A DNA stretch of 64,000 nucleotides from assembly GCF_014764715.1 (NCBI RefSeq), contig NZ_JACXXE010000004.1, forward strand, positions 124,001 through 188,000. Reading direction: 5' to 3'. Positions within the stretch are counted from its first letter, which is position 1; the number at the start of each line of letters is the position of its first letter. Positions 30,601 through 38,500 of the stretch are shown here, in pieces. The DNA comes from Bacillus crepusculi (GTDB lineage Bacteria; Bacillota; Bacilli; Bacillales; Bacillaceae). Below the pieces are notes generated by a model. That model was not told the origin of the DNA. It did not search any database and saw only the letters and a list, made by a program, of their open reading frames with translations. Position numbers and translations under genes: made by a program.

Positions 30601-31568
30601 TGCTCACAGCCCGTGTACACATTGACAAGGTGGAACATCACAATGCCGCCAATATGATCTAATGGCATCCAGTCTAATGAAACATCTTCTTGTGTAAACC
30701 CATTGGCTGCCACTGTTCCTTTGACATTTGCCAGCACACTTCTATGCGAATGCTCTACGCATTTGGGCATCCCTGTACTTCCAGACGTTAAGATAAAAAA
30801 GACGGAATCATCGGGCGTGACTGGATGCGCTTCTATATCTCTTTCTAAAGAAAGCATCGGCTCTACGGCTGCGACACGTAATTGATTTGTGTGCCACAGT
30901 AAAGCTAAGCCTTGCACCTCCTCGATGAGCGAGTCATCCGTTAGAATAAGTGGATGCTCTAGCAGCTTCCATGCGTGATGAAGCTTCTTCACTGCGGCAT
31001 TCATCTCCCGGTAGGTTGGAGCAGCCGATACAAGTGTCGGAACAAAGCCGCCTAGCACACATGCCCAAAAGGCTGTAACCATCGCATGATTCGATGAAAA
31101 TTGAAAGAATACAGGATCGCCTGGCTCAAGTCCTAGTGCCCTTAAACCCGTCAGAACCCGCTGGGCGTCCTCCTTTAACTGCGCGTAAGATTGCGTGAGT
31201 TCGTTTTCGCTATTGACGATATAAGTCAGCCCGTTTGTCGTTTTTGCCGCCTCTGTTAGGGCGTCCTGCAAGGTTTGAGCTCCTGCCCTCACATCTAGAT
31301 CTCCGCCGAATGAAAGGGCGGGCGGCATGTCTGTTAAAGCAGGCGCTGCCATTTGCGTCTGTATCGATTCAGCTACGGCCTCCTGCTCAATGTGGTTGTC
31401 GAGAAATAAATGAGAGAGGTGATATGGCCGCGGTCGAATGGTTTTTTCACGAGAAAAAACAGCGAAGCGTTCAATTTCGTTGGTTTGTAAAATAGTTGTC
31501 TTGACATCTTGTAAAATCGCATCCATTGATTCATGTACATTCGATTGGTTAATGGTTGATGGTTTCAT
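21435..31568 (-). CDS. Depsipeptide synthetase, first subunit (CesA/Vlm1/StsA-like): A(keto)-KR-T-C-A-T-E-C
   Basis: 3377 residues, close to CesA in length. Approximate order: N-terminal pseudo-Asub piece (12-45), keto-acid-type A (80-640; TSGSTGMPKC, MPLDHIGGIVMFH, A10 Lys in TSSGKIE), ketoreductase (TGGLGGIG near 915; Lys in YEAKVYG, Ser in LSSSSA, Tyr/Asn in GAYCAAN), second pseudo-Asub piece (about 1150-1220), T (LGGHSLKA near 1262), C (HHIVSDGWS), A (GSTGQPKG near 1934), T (LGGDSIIV near 2319), E (HHLIMDGISW, EGHGRE, NYLGQ; 2350-2790), C (HHILIDGWS; 2835-3270) and a degenerate A fragment. The first module should load an alpha-keto acid, reduce it to an alpha-hydroxy acid, and join it to a residue that is then epimerised to D. 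The amino-acid code reads D-A-Y-F-L-G-G-T-F, aliphatic type. The terminal C would form the ester with the next subunit's hydroxy acid. StsA of B. stratosphericus is the closest protein I recall. Confidence 0.9.
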   Translation of the reverse strand: MKPSTINQSNVHESMDAILQDVKTTILQTNEIERFAVFSREKTIRPRPYHLSHLFLDNHIEQEAVAESIQTQMAAPALTDMPPALSFGGDLDVRAGAQTLQDALTEAAKTTNGLTYIVNSENELTQSYAQLKEDAQRVLTGLRALGLEPGDPVFFQFSSNHAMVTAFWACVLGGFVPTLVSAAPTYREMNAAVKKLHHAWKLLEHPLILTDDSLIEEVQGLALLWHTNQLRVAAVEPMLSLERDIEAHPVTPDDSVFFILTSGSTGMPKCVEHSHRSVLANVKGTVAANGFTQEDVSLDWMPLDHIGGIVMFHLVNVYTGCEQIRARTDDFIAQPLRWLDWMDRYRATKTWAPNFAFAMINDYEKEISSGSWDLSAMTCMINGAEAVVPKTIHRFLHLLAPHGLKGNVIRPAFGMSEISSAVVFSFAIERGDENSGVLTFEETSLTEQLRPAEARETGTVSFTELGKPIPGITIRIVNHQHELLPEDHIGRVQIKGPTTMKGYYKNDEANQEVFQTDGWFHTGDLGFLHEGRLTLTGREKDMIIINGKNYHNYEIEAIAEEVPGVETSFVAACSVRMEASASDELMLFFTPKLYEPSYIMRASQHLKSHIATKMGLSVSRVIPVQKHAFPKTSSGKIERAQLKTRWQEGEFDEIIKEMDIRLENEHTLPDWSYQKEWIPAPLHVAEKQIAGDMVIFADALGLADQLRSLSSSEHTCITVEPGQAFTQLTHTHFIIHPNRPSDYEQLFETLRSYGVSVKQIIHLWNYTNNEDTLHTGMAKEAQKTGSLSALYVTKAIAAYEEPIEIAYVSAHAMNLPEDQTHHVEKATTAGLMTAVQHEWPFIKVKCLDFSLAESAAGHSHALSIMTELTHDTNHHIAAYREGVRYIPLLSPLQLEKEQKRKKPPFESSGLYVMTGGLGGIGSMLSEHLLKSYQAHLVLLGRKEREALCAEQQDLLTSLEKQAKDHGGTVLYEKVDMTDAKEVEAFISRQEVARDKRLHGIIHFAGIIQEELLADMTSVSLQAMYEAKVYGTVALHEAASKRQNVLFLSSSSARTLKGGMTVGAYCAANEFVEQFAQYQRLTSTVKPYCFSFSMWDEIGMSEGSMIKGILKERGYLPIPKRTGIQTMLACLMTDAPLIYMGLDRSKQEIEEMVHAEMQREQAIYVFFKTDQTKAIEERLYQSIHTCLQSRLSGEYAVHLYPEECWKETEDGIPDEAYFNELIEESGHDSEDRAPQTETEKLLAHIWSELLDVSNVSCGDHFFLLGGHSLKATQMLSAVRQRTGFDVPLAVLFEQTRLGELADWIDSHAEADKAIPMRKMEKGQEIPMSYAQQRQWFLYQLEPDLPFYNNTISFRMNGPLDVNVLQRSLQHMVQRHESLRTSFTMSGDEPVQIIHEHMTLPELEVADISDLTSQEEKEQKAAEWAKKEASTPFQLEHDALFRVKLIRLSSTDHLLLMSIHHIVSDGWSIGIAARELSEWYTAMIEGREPDLPPLPIQYADYALWQKEYLAGETLHKQLSYWKEQFAAPVEDLVLPYDHPRPAVQSYRGKTKTYRLSKALSDQLAALSKKTDSTLYMTLLSAFSTLLHRLSSQDEFVIGSVIAGRNRTEMEHLIGFFVNTLALRIDHGGNPAFTELLERVKETTVGAYAHQDVPFEMVVDELNIVRDASKQPLFQVMFVLQNLPLEASPMGEATSVLAIEDNDTAKFDLSLFVFEGTDGLQLKLEYHADLFSDDTMERFLRYYEHLLESICENPAQPIRQMDYLPEEEKHQLLYEWSGKTDQPAGSLLITERFEAQVKKTPHAIALESGGEQWTYGELREKVDRLAAYLQQRGVTPHEPIGLLIDRSPEMILGVLAIVKAGGAYVPIDPEYPESRIDYMLKDTGIKLLLTKNEWLKKVSISQTELICLDEGYEEFLSEAELIPAALKPDGLAYINYTSGSTGQPKGVLIPHQAVIRLVCETDYVTLDEHTRILQIASFSFDAFTYEIWGALLNGGRLILTERNTILSMDTLADTLKSYKITTGFLTVPLFNRLTEEHPEALSGFDALLVGGDALSAAHIRKALPYLPEGLLNGYGPTENTTFSCVHHIRALDEGQATVPIGRPIAYSQAYILDDQLQPVPQGVIGEIYVGGTGLALGYLGDEEKTTQSFIPHPFQEGARLYKTGDMGRWLSNGIIDCLGRIDHQVKIRGHRVECGEIEAAMLSFEDIIECAVIPHQHESGHKRLIGYFVQKGAWTQQAIRQALKDMLPDYMVPSLLMELDELPLTPNGKVDQKRLPSPEWKQEEAGRPVDRAVSEEERVLEKVWSQLLGAPSIGVHDNYFELGGDSIIVIQMVARLAQEGYIIQPRDVFEKQTISQLALAMKRADVSVSYDQSPVTGDVRLLPIQSWFFEQSMTNQDYWNLSAHIEFKQSVQLKQLTEILSKLADHHDMLRAVYTKEADGTWVQTIREPGITPCVTSFDLTNVSQEEALEQIQLETGACQGTLSLERGEVIKAILFHTSHDTSELFIAAHHLIMDGISWRIIQEDLLNGLKQLAAGQEVVFARKTASYKQWADALYEYAQTDQLQEQVPFWQKVINHEEEGSPFQTPALSNIEEHAEILSIQLTKDQTDILLRQASQAYRTEVNDLLLSGLAQAAGKPILITLEGHGREDLFEQMDLSRTVGWFTSSYPIFIPFIKTDVERQIKDVKETLRAVPQKGIGYGLLQYMTEPRVLKTAAPQMSFNYLGQLDQIDGEAKLYLADERNGHVHDPKAERQHLIDVYGYVVNGQLQMNFMINRELLQHEEVRLLPERFKEKMEDILTHCVETKGGFTPSDFPLVQLTQKQIDELPDNVVDVYPLSPMQQGMLFHALLDQASQAYFGQVHMTLEGLTDGNAYEQAWNLLVERHSILRTTFVWEGLKEPVQLIQSEGSIHLTQHDVRHLSETDQKETIEHYLQSDRSKDFNLENADEPLIRIALFHCDERTCTFVFSFHHILIDGWSLFSFIEESFALYRSLVDEREINLPAVRPYKDFIEWLQKQDQEKAQEFWKRYMSGVEEATPLPGDGEQASDEGAGIDQLSIKLTPRMQQKLEEMAGTQKVTMSTLIQAAWGLLLHLHSGSEDVIFGVTVSGRPADLPEVESMTGLFINTLPLRLPIAPDWTIARLLAHTQETVFHMREFEYTVLPDIQQMTEIPSGESLFDSIVVFENYPIESIEPHGVRILDIASHEETNYDLTLVAVPGDTLELRVTYRFNQYTEKQIHSLMQQLIHTLEAMTEQAETPLSSFTIVTNEEKERMITDWAKNAQVSVLYPDQEEVYSGVHDPSCETEIYILNDEHQLMPVGFPGDIFIGAKDIKALCGELADWMEAHKIPHPFKHQTGEYLYPTGDVGVWTEKSKIQILDWM

Positions 31569-31591
31569 ATAAGTTCCTTTCCTTTTTTGTC

Positions 31592-31621
31592 AGGCAGGGA
31601 TACAAGACTGCACACCTGCCT
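31592..31621 (-). other. Intercistronic hairpin between srfAC and the depsipeptide synthetase gene
   Basis: On the minus strand AGGCAGG pairs with CCTGCCT over a 16-base loop and is followed by an A-rich, not T-rich, stretch, then the GGAAAGGA ribosome site. It is therefore not an intrinsic terminator for this strand. It may be an mRNA processing or stability element in the 63-base junction. Confidence 0.5.
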
Positions 31622-31631
31622 AACCTACAGT

Positions 31632-34600
31632 TTACAAGGCTGGTTCTCTATTTTTTTGATTGAATATCCTTTTGATCAGCTGTGCATTTTGAGCTGCATA
31701 TTCTTTGTGCTTGAACATGTCAGCGTGCTCACCGTAGCCTTGATATTGGCTATAGTTACCGGTCGTCGCACCTTCCCAATTTTCCATCCAATCTGGAATC
31801 GCCAATTGTTCTTCAGATTGGATAAAATAAATATCTGCTTGTATCTCTCCTTGATTCACCCCCTTAACAAAGGTTTCATAGTAAGCCCGCGTTTTTTGAG
31901 CAAGCGCTTCTTGGATGAGCTCTGCATGAGCCCATTCATGTTGCTTCGACTGATGGACAATCGCTTCTATATCGTCATCAATGGATCGTCCTTCTAAATG
32001 ACTTTCTCCAATTTTCTTATAGGAGTCGATCATGATGACCTTTTCGACTGTCCGCCCTGCTCGTTCAAGCGCTTGAACGAGTTCAAAGGCTAGGTAGCAC
32101 CCGCCAGAGTACCCCATCAAAGTCAGCGGCCCTTCAGGCTGAAGGTGCTGAATATGCTGAACGTATTGCGTAATTCGGTGATCAGCTTCTATAAAATCAA
32201 AGGCGATCAAACGAACACCATCGAGCGTTTTTGCTGCTTCCTGATAGATAAAGCCGTAGCCCGGTAATGGCGGGAGAGCAAAGACGGTTGACGATTGAGA
32301 TTCATTGAATACAAGATAGCCAGCGGCTTCCTGGTCCTGCTTTTGAATATAACGACTGATTGCTTCAATCGTTGGCGTCTCAAACAGCAAATGAATCGGC
32401 ACCTGGACCTCGAATTCCTTCGACACCTTGGACAAAAGAGACATCGCTTTTAAGGAATGCCCGCCAAGCTCAAAGAAATGGTCATCCGTGCTAATATCAT
32501 CTCGTTCAAGCACTTCCCGCCACATCACGAGCAGCTTTTGTTCTACTTCATTTACTGGCAGCTTCACATGGCGCTTTCCTTGCGGCGCCTCTGGCTTTGG
32601 TAGCTGGCGTTTATCAATCTTGCCATTTGTCGTGAGCGGCAGGTTCTCGAGTCTGATTAGCTCATGAGGCAGCATATACGCCGGCAGACGCTCCTTCAGC
32701 CAAGACTTGATCCCATCGAGCTGATCCATCCATTCATCCTCACATGTGATATAGGCGAGCAGTCTTGTATGATTTGTATCATCATGATCAGCTATGAGTG
32801 CAGCTTGTTTTACACCTGAATGCATGAGAAGATGCGCTTCAATTTCTGTCAGTTCAATGCGGTGTCCGCGAATTTTCACCTGATCATCTACTCTTCCTGC
32901 ATACTCAATCAGGCCGTCCTCTCGAAAATAAGCTAAGTCTCCCGTGCGATACAGCCGCTCACCCGCAGCGAATGGATGCGCAATAAAGGCCTCTTTTGTC
33001 AGGTCTGGACGATTCAAATACCCCTTCGCCAGTCCTTTGCCGCTTAGACAAAGCTCTCCGACCATTTCAATCGGCTGAAGCTGCCTGTGCTCACTCAATA
33101 TATAAGCACCTGTCTGATTAAGCGGCTTCCCGATAGGAATAGAACGTGCCTCTATCGGTATGGCTTCATCCACAGGATAATAGGTCGCAAAAACGGTTGA
33201 TTCGGTTGGACCGTATACATTCATCAGTCTGCCCTTTCCCATCACATCAAAGGCTTTCCTCACATGCTGAACCGATGCCCGCTCTCCTCCGAACAGCACC
33301 TTGCGCACACCACGCATCCAGTCTGTTTCTTCATCAACGAGAAGATGGAATAACGCAGTTGGAACAAACATGACAGAAATGCCCTCTCTTTTAATCAGCC
33401 CGGTCAGCTCACGCATGTCTAAAATGGTCTCTTTTTTCGGCAGTACAAGCTTCGCCCCGTTTAAAAGCGCCCCATATACATCAAAGGTAAAGCCATCAAA
33501 TACACTATTGGATAACGACAGCAGTGTATCGGTTTCTGAAATGGTTAAGTAGTTCGTATTTTTGACTACCCGGGCAATATTGGAATGGGTCGTCATAATG
33601 CCCTTTGGTTGTCCCGTTGTGCCAGATGTGTACATGATGTATGCCGTATCATGTAAGCCTGCTTCAAGCGTCAGATTCTCTGAGCTCATCAGTGAAATCT
33701 CCTGATCATCTGCAAAAAGATACGTGCCGGTAAAGGCAAGTGACTTCGCCTGACTAATGAAGGATGAGTGAGTCAGAAGGTGCGTTGCCCCGCTGTCTTT
33801 GAGCATATATTGAATGCGGCTTTCCGGATAATCGGGATCAATTGGCACATAGACTGCACCTGCTTTTAAGACAGCAAGCATGCAGACAATCAGTTCAGGC
33901 CTCCGATCCGCTAAAATGGCGATAACCGTTTGATGCGCGACCCCATTTTTTTGTAAATGTCTTGCCAATCGATTGGCCTGTTCATTCAGCTCTGCATATG
34001 TCATCGTATGCTCACCCGCTGATAAAGCCACCGCATTCGGCTGTTTGCGGACATTATGCTCAAACCATTTAGACAAATAAAGCTGATCATGCTCAAGCTC
34101 AGGGGCATTCCATTTCTCAAGAATCAACTGCTTTTCCTGTTTCGTCACGAGAGTAAGTGTGTGAACCGATTGATTTGGGTGCTTGACCGCCTCTTTCATC
34201 AAAAGAATCAGCTGCTCCTTTAACCGGTGGACAAATGCAGGGTCAAACGCTTTTTGGTTAAAGGCTAGCTTCAATTGTAATTGTTCTCCGGGCGATGCCA
34301 GCAAATTGAGATCATAGTTCGATTTTTCATAGACATTCATGTCTTCCACAGTAAATCCTAGCAGTGCCTCTTGCTTGTCCTTCTTTGCAACTGGGACATT
34401 TTCAAATACCACAATGTGATCAATGAGCTTCTGCTGACCTGTCTGTGCCTGAATATCATAAATCGGGATATATTGATGCGGTTCTGCCGCAAGAGACTGC
34501 TGCTGTGTTTCTGATAATAGAGAACGAAAGGTCATGTGATCAGTCAGCTGAATTCTTCTTGGAATGACATTGATGAACAATCCAACCATCCTATCAACGC

Positions 34601-35465
34601 CAGCCAAATCCGCTGGACGCCCTGACACAACCGTTCCAAACAGCACATCATTTGACCGCTGGTACCTGCTTAGCAAAATTGACCACACCGATTGAAGTGC
34701 ACTGCTTAATGTGGCGTTCTGCTGCAATGCCAGCTCTGATAAAGCAGCCGTTTCTTCTTTGCTCATCGACCATTTGATTTCGCCTAATTCATGCTCATTT
34801 GTTTGTTTTCGCTGTTCTTTAAAGGTCGCTTGTCCGTCAAATCCTGCTAATGATTGCTGCCAATATTGAAGAGATGCTTGTTTATCTTGTTTTTCCAGCC
34901 ATTGAATATATGCTTTATATGGTTTGACCGGCTCTAGCTTGTAAGGGACGTCATGCAAAAGCGCATGATAAATCGCAAATAATTCCTGCACGACAAGTCC
35001 AAAGCACCAGCCATCTAGAAGGATATGGTGATAGCTCCATATCCAGCGATAGCTAGCAGGGCCCGTTTGGAAAACGGATGCCCGCATGAGAGAATCCTTC
35101 GAGAGATCAAAGCCTCTCAGCTGATCCTTTTGTTTAAATTCCTCAATACGCACAAGCTGTTCATCTTCAGAAAGATCCTGCATGTCCACAACATCAAGTG
35201 TAAAAGGACGTTTCTTCAGCACAACTTGGACAGGACGCTTCACCTTTTCGTGGAGGAACACAGTTCGAAAAATATCGTACCGCTCCACGATGATATTCAT
35301 GCTTTTTTCAAGCAAATCATATCGAAGTGTGCCCTTCACGCTCATGTCCATCTGCTCTACATAAAAGCCCTTTTCTTGATGATGAAGGGTATGAAACAGC
35401 ATGCCTTCTTGCATCGGCGACAGATAATACATGTCTTGAACTTGATCCCTTTTAAATTGACTCAT
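31632..35465 (-). CDS. srfAC: Surfactin-family synthetase subunit 3 (SrfAC-like): C-A-T-TE
   Basis: 1277 residues, the usual SrfAC length. C domain at about 1-440 (SYHHILLDGWC), A at 460-960 (TSGTTGQPKG), T near 1000 (LGGHSLKAMS) and type I thioesterase at 1045-1277 (nucleophile in GYSGGC). It adds residue 7 and closes the lactone. The code read by hand is D-G-F-F-L-G-V-V-F, which matches Ile (also Val) position-7 domains of lichenysin/pumilacidin, not the Leu of surfactin. The N-terminus (YYLSPMQEGMLFHTLH) is an acceptor COM region for SrfAB. Start ATG 35465 follows GGGAGGAA, 45 bases after the srfAB stop. Confidence 0.93.
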   Translation of the reverse strand: MSQFKRDQVQDMYYLSPMQEGMLFHTLHHQEKGFYVEQMDMSVKGTLRYDLLEKSMNIIVERYDIFRTVFLHEKVKRPVQVVLKKRPFTLDVVDMQDLSEDEQLVRIEEFKQKDQLRGFDLSKDSLMRASVFQTGPASYRWIWSYHHILLDGWCFGLVVQELFAIYHALLHDVPYKLEPVKPYKAYIQWLEKQDKQASLQYWQQSLAGFDGQATFKEQRKQTNEHELGEIKWSMSKEETAALSELALQQNATLSSALQSVWSILLSRYQRSNDVLFGTVVSGRPADLAGVDRMVGLFINVIPRRIQLTDHMTFRSLLSETQQQSLAAEPHQYIPIYDIQAQTGQQKLIDHIVVFENVPVAKKDKQEALLGFTVEDMNVYEKSNYDLNLLASPGEQLQLKLAFNQKAFDPAFVHRLKEQLILLMKEAVKHPNQSVHTLTLVTKQEKQLILEKWNAPELEHDQLYLSKWFEHNVRKQPNAVALSAGEHTMTYAELNEQANRLARHLQKNGVAHQTVIAILADRRPELIVCMLAVLKAGAVYVPIDPDYPESRIQYMLKDSGATHLLTHSSFISQAKSLAFTGTYLFADDQEISLMSSENLTLEAGLHDTAYIMYTSGTTGQPKGIMTTHSNIARVVKNTNYLTISETDTLLSLSNSVFDGFTFDVYGALLNGAKLVLPKKETILDMRELTGLIKREGISVMFVPTALFHLLVDEETDWMRGVRKVLFGGERASVQHVRKAFDVMGKGRLMNVYGPTESTVFATYYPVDEAIPIEARSIPIGKPLNQTGAYILSEHRQLQPIEMVGELCLSGKGLAKGYLNRPDLTKEAFIAHPFAAGERLYRTGDLAYFREDGLIEYAGRVDDQVKIRGHRIELTEIEAHLLMHSGVKQAALIADHDDTNHTRLLAYITCEDEWMDQLDGIKSWLKERLPAYMLPHELIRLENLPLTTNGKIDKRQLPKPEAPQGKRHVKLPVNEVEQKLLVMWREVLERDDISTDDHFFELGGHSLKAMSLLSKVSKEFEVQVPIHLLFETPTIEAISRYIQKQDQEAAGYLVFNESQSSTVFALPPLPGYGFIYQEAAKTLDGVRLIAFDFIEADHRITQYVQHIQHLQPEGPLTLMGYSGGCYLAFELVQALERAGRTVEKVIMIDSYKKIGESHLEGRSIDDDIEAIVHQSKQHEWAHAELIQEALAQKTRAYYETFVKGVNQGEIQADIYFIQSEEQLAIPDWMENWEGATTGNYSQYQGYGEHADMFKHKEYAAQNAQLIKRIFNQKNREPAL

Positions 35466-35510
35466 CTATTTCATTCCTCCCTTCCCGTTTTTATGACTGA
35501 TCTCGTCGTG

Positions 35511-38500
35511 TTAGGTCAATTTTTCCTCAAGCATGTCAAAAATGTCGTCCATTTCCTCCATTTCAAGGTCAGCCGCAGAGAAGTCACTTGGCGTAAATTC
35601 CCGCTCGTGCTGCGCTAAGCAATGAGTGATGATGGCTTGGATTTTCCCCTTCACCATTGCCATGAACTGCTGTATCGTCTGTTCTTCATATTCACTTGCA
35701 CAGTAGGAGCAAGATAGAATGAATCGATTGCGCTGAACAAGACCACTGAGGTTCAGCTTGTACACAGCCTCCGAATCTGGGCTTGCTTGGCGGCCCATAT
35801 CATAGGCTGACGGCCCAAAGAGTTCTGTCGTCACTTCCTGATCAATCTGCCCAAGATAGTTCAAGCTGATTTCGGGTTGTACGTGTGCTGACCGCTCTGC
35901 TGCTGTTAGGTATTTTAAAATGCCATAGCCAATCCCTTTATTCGGCACCCGCCTTAGCATCTCTTTTGTTCCTTTAATAGCATCTGCTATTGTCTGATCT
36001 GACTTTGCCTCAAGAACGACTGGATACATACTCGTAAACCAACCAACCGTACGGGATACATCTAACCCTGATAAAATATCCTCTCTTCCATGACCTTCAA
36101 GCTGCACATGTACATGAGATTGACCTGTCCATTCCTGAATGGCAAGACCGAGAGCACACAAGAGAATATCGTTTATTTCTGTGGTGTATGGAAGGTGAAT
36201 ATCTGTCAAAAGATGCTCAGTTTCTGTTTCTGTCAGCTGCATTTGAACCGCTTTGGTTTGAGCGACTTTTCTTACTGTCACTTCATGATCAACAGGTAAA
36301 ACGCTAAACGGCATGCTGTCAATCTCTGTCCAGTACTCCTGTTGGCTTTTTAATGGCTGTGACTGCGCGTAGCGCTCAATCGCCTCTGCCCATTCTTTGA
36401 AGGAGTGGGTTTTTGGCGGCAGAACCAGCGTTTGTCCTTGCTCTGCCTGCTGATAAAGAGACATAAAGTCTTCTAATAAAATTCGGCATGAGATACCATC
36501 AATGACAAGATGGTGGGTCACTATGAGTAAGTGATCTCCATCTTTTGCGCGGAAACAAATCACTTTCATCAACGGGCCTGTTTCAAGATTCAGCTGACGC
36601 TGATATTCATTGGCATATGTGGAAATGGCCTTTTTGACGTCCTGCTCTTTTGAAACATCACAAGAAATAATCGACATCGGTTCTGTAAGCTCCCGTTGAT
36701 TGTATTGCAGAATGTCACCATGCTCCTGTTTGTAGACCATACGCAGTGCATCATGATGTGAAAGTAGTTTATGCATGACTTGTTCTGTAATCGAAAGGTC
36801 AAATCCATTTGCCGCATGAAGCATCATCGAGAGATTCCAATGGTGCTGGTGGCTGAAATTCCGTTCAAAGAACCAGCGCTGAATGGGGGTCAATATCACT
36901 TCCCCTTCGACAGGTGATTGGTCCGCCGTCATTTGATCGGCTTCTTCAATATATGGGCGGAGCTCCGCAATCGTTGGATACTGAAATAAGAGTTTCATAT
37001 CGAGCTTCCAGCCCTCTTGCGTTAACCTGCTCGCCATTTGGATACCTTTAATTGAATCTCCGCCTAGGAAAAAGAAGTGATCGTGAATCCCGACCTGGCT
37101 TACGCCAAGCACGTCTGCCCATATGTCGCAAAGAAGGGCTTCGACTTCATCTCTAGGTGCTTCGTAAGTCGTTTGATTCGCCTCTACATCAGGCGCTGGT
37201 AATGCTTTCAGATCGACTTTTCCATTTGCCGTCATTGGAAATTGGTCGAGATGGATGATCCATGATGGCACCATATAGTCTGGCAATGTACGTTTTAAGC
37301 TTTCTTTTAAATCCGTTGTTTCTTCATCCGTGATGACGTAAGCGACAAGCGCATCTTGTTCGCTCGCATCTTTTACAGTCGTCACGACTGCCTCTTTGAC
37401 TGCATCTAGTTCAAGAAGCTGGGCTTCAATTTCTGACAGTTCTATACGGAAGCCGCGGATATTGACCTGATGGTCTTTTCTGCCGAGATAGATTAGCTCG
37501 CCATCCGCTGTCCATTTCACTAAATCGCCTGTGCGGTACATGCGCTCCCCTGGATAAAATGGATCTGGGACAAATCGTTTGTCCGTCTCCTCCGGAAGAT
37601 TCCAGTACCCTCTTGCCAGACCTTTCCCCGCAATCACCAGCTCACCCGGTACGCCTGGCGGCGAGAGATCATATAACGAACCAAAAATGTAAAAACGGGT
37701 ATTGGCAATCGCTGTTCCAATCGGAAGCGTGCCATGATCTGGGTTGATGATTCCGCTTGTCGCCACGACTGTATGCTCAGTCGGACCGTAGTTATTGACG
37801 AGTTTGTACGGAACTGGCTTCACCTGTTTCAGCTTGTCTCCGCCTGTCAGTAAATAGCGCAAGGAATGATTGTCCATCGCTAGGAACTGCTCACAAAGCT
37901 GGGTCGGCAGGAACGCTATAGTGATGCCTTGTTCATTGAAATACGCATTGAGCTTGATCATATCGAGACGAATCGCTTCGTCGATGATGTGCAGCTCTGC
38001 GCCGGCCATCCACGTCGGGAACATCTCCCAAATGGAGGCGTCAAAGCCAAAGCCGGCATATTTTGCGGTTCGATCCGCGTTTGTCACCTGGAAGGCATCA
38101 TTGTGCCAGAAAGCAAGATTCACAAGGGAATGATGCTCGACCATGACACCCTTCGGCTGTCCAGTCGTTCCCGATGTGTAAATCATATAGGCGAGATCCG
38201 TTGGTTTCACATGAACCTGAACCTCTTGCGCTTCGCCTTCTACGGCATCTTCTATCAATAGGACATGACCTGTGAAAGAAGAAGGTGCAGTGAGCCCTTT
38301 TTGAATCAGAAGCACCTCTGCCTCGCAGTCCTCCAGCATGTACGCAATGCGCTGAGCTGGATAATCCGCATCAATTGGGACAAATGCCGCTCCTGCCTTC
38401 AGGACGCCAAGGACAGCCGCCGTCATGTCAAGCGATGGGCGGGTGAGAATGCCAACACGGTCTCCCGTTTTTGTGCCAAGAGAGAGCAGTTTCTGAGCAA

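Noticed and set aside
21435-31568. Interpretation as a hybrid polyketide synthase because of the ketoreductase domains
   Set aside because: No KS, AT or DH domain is present. The KR sits inside an A-KR-T module, which in CesA/Vlm1-type enzymes reduces alpha-keto acids.
35025-35618. 197-codon plus-strand frame antisense to srfAC/srfAB
   Set aside because: It is a composition shadow of the synthetase genes; it spans two genes and has no ribosome site or motif.
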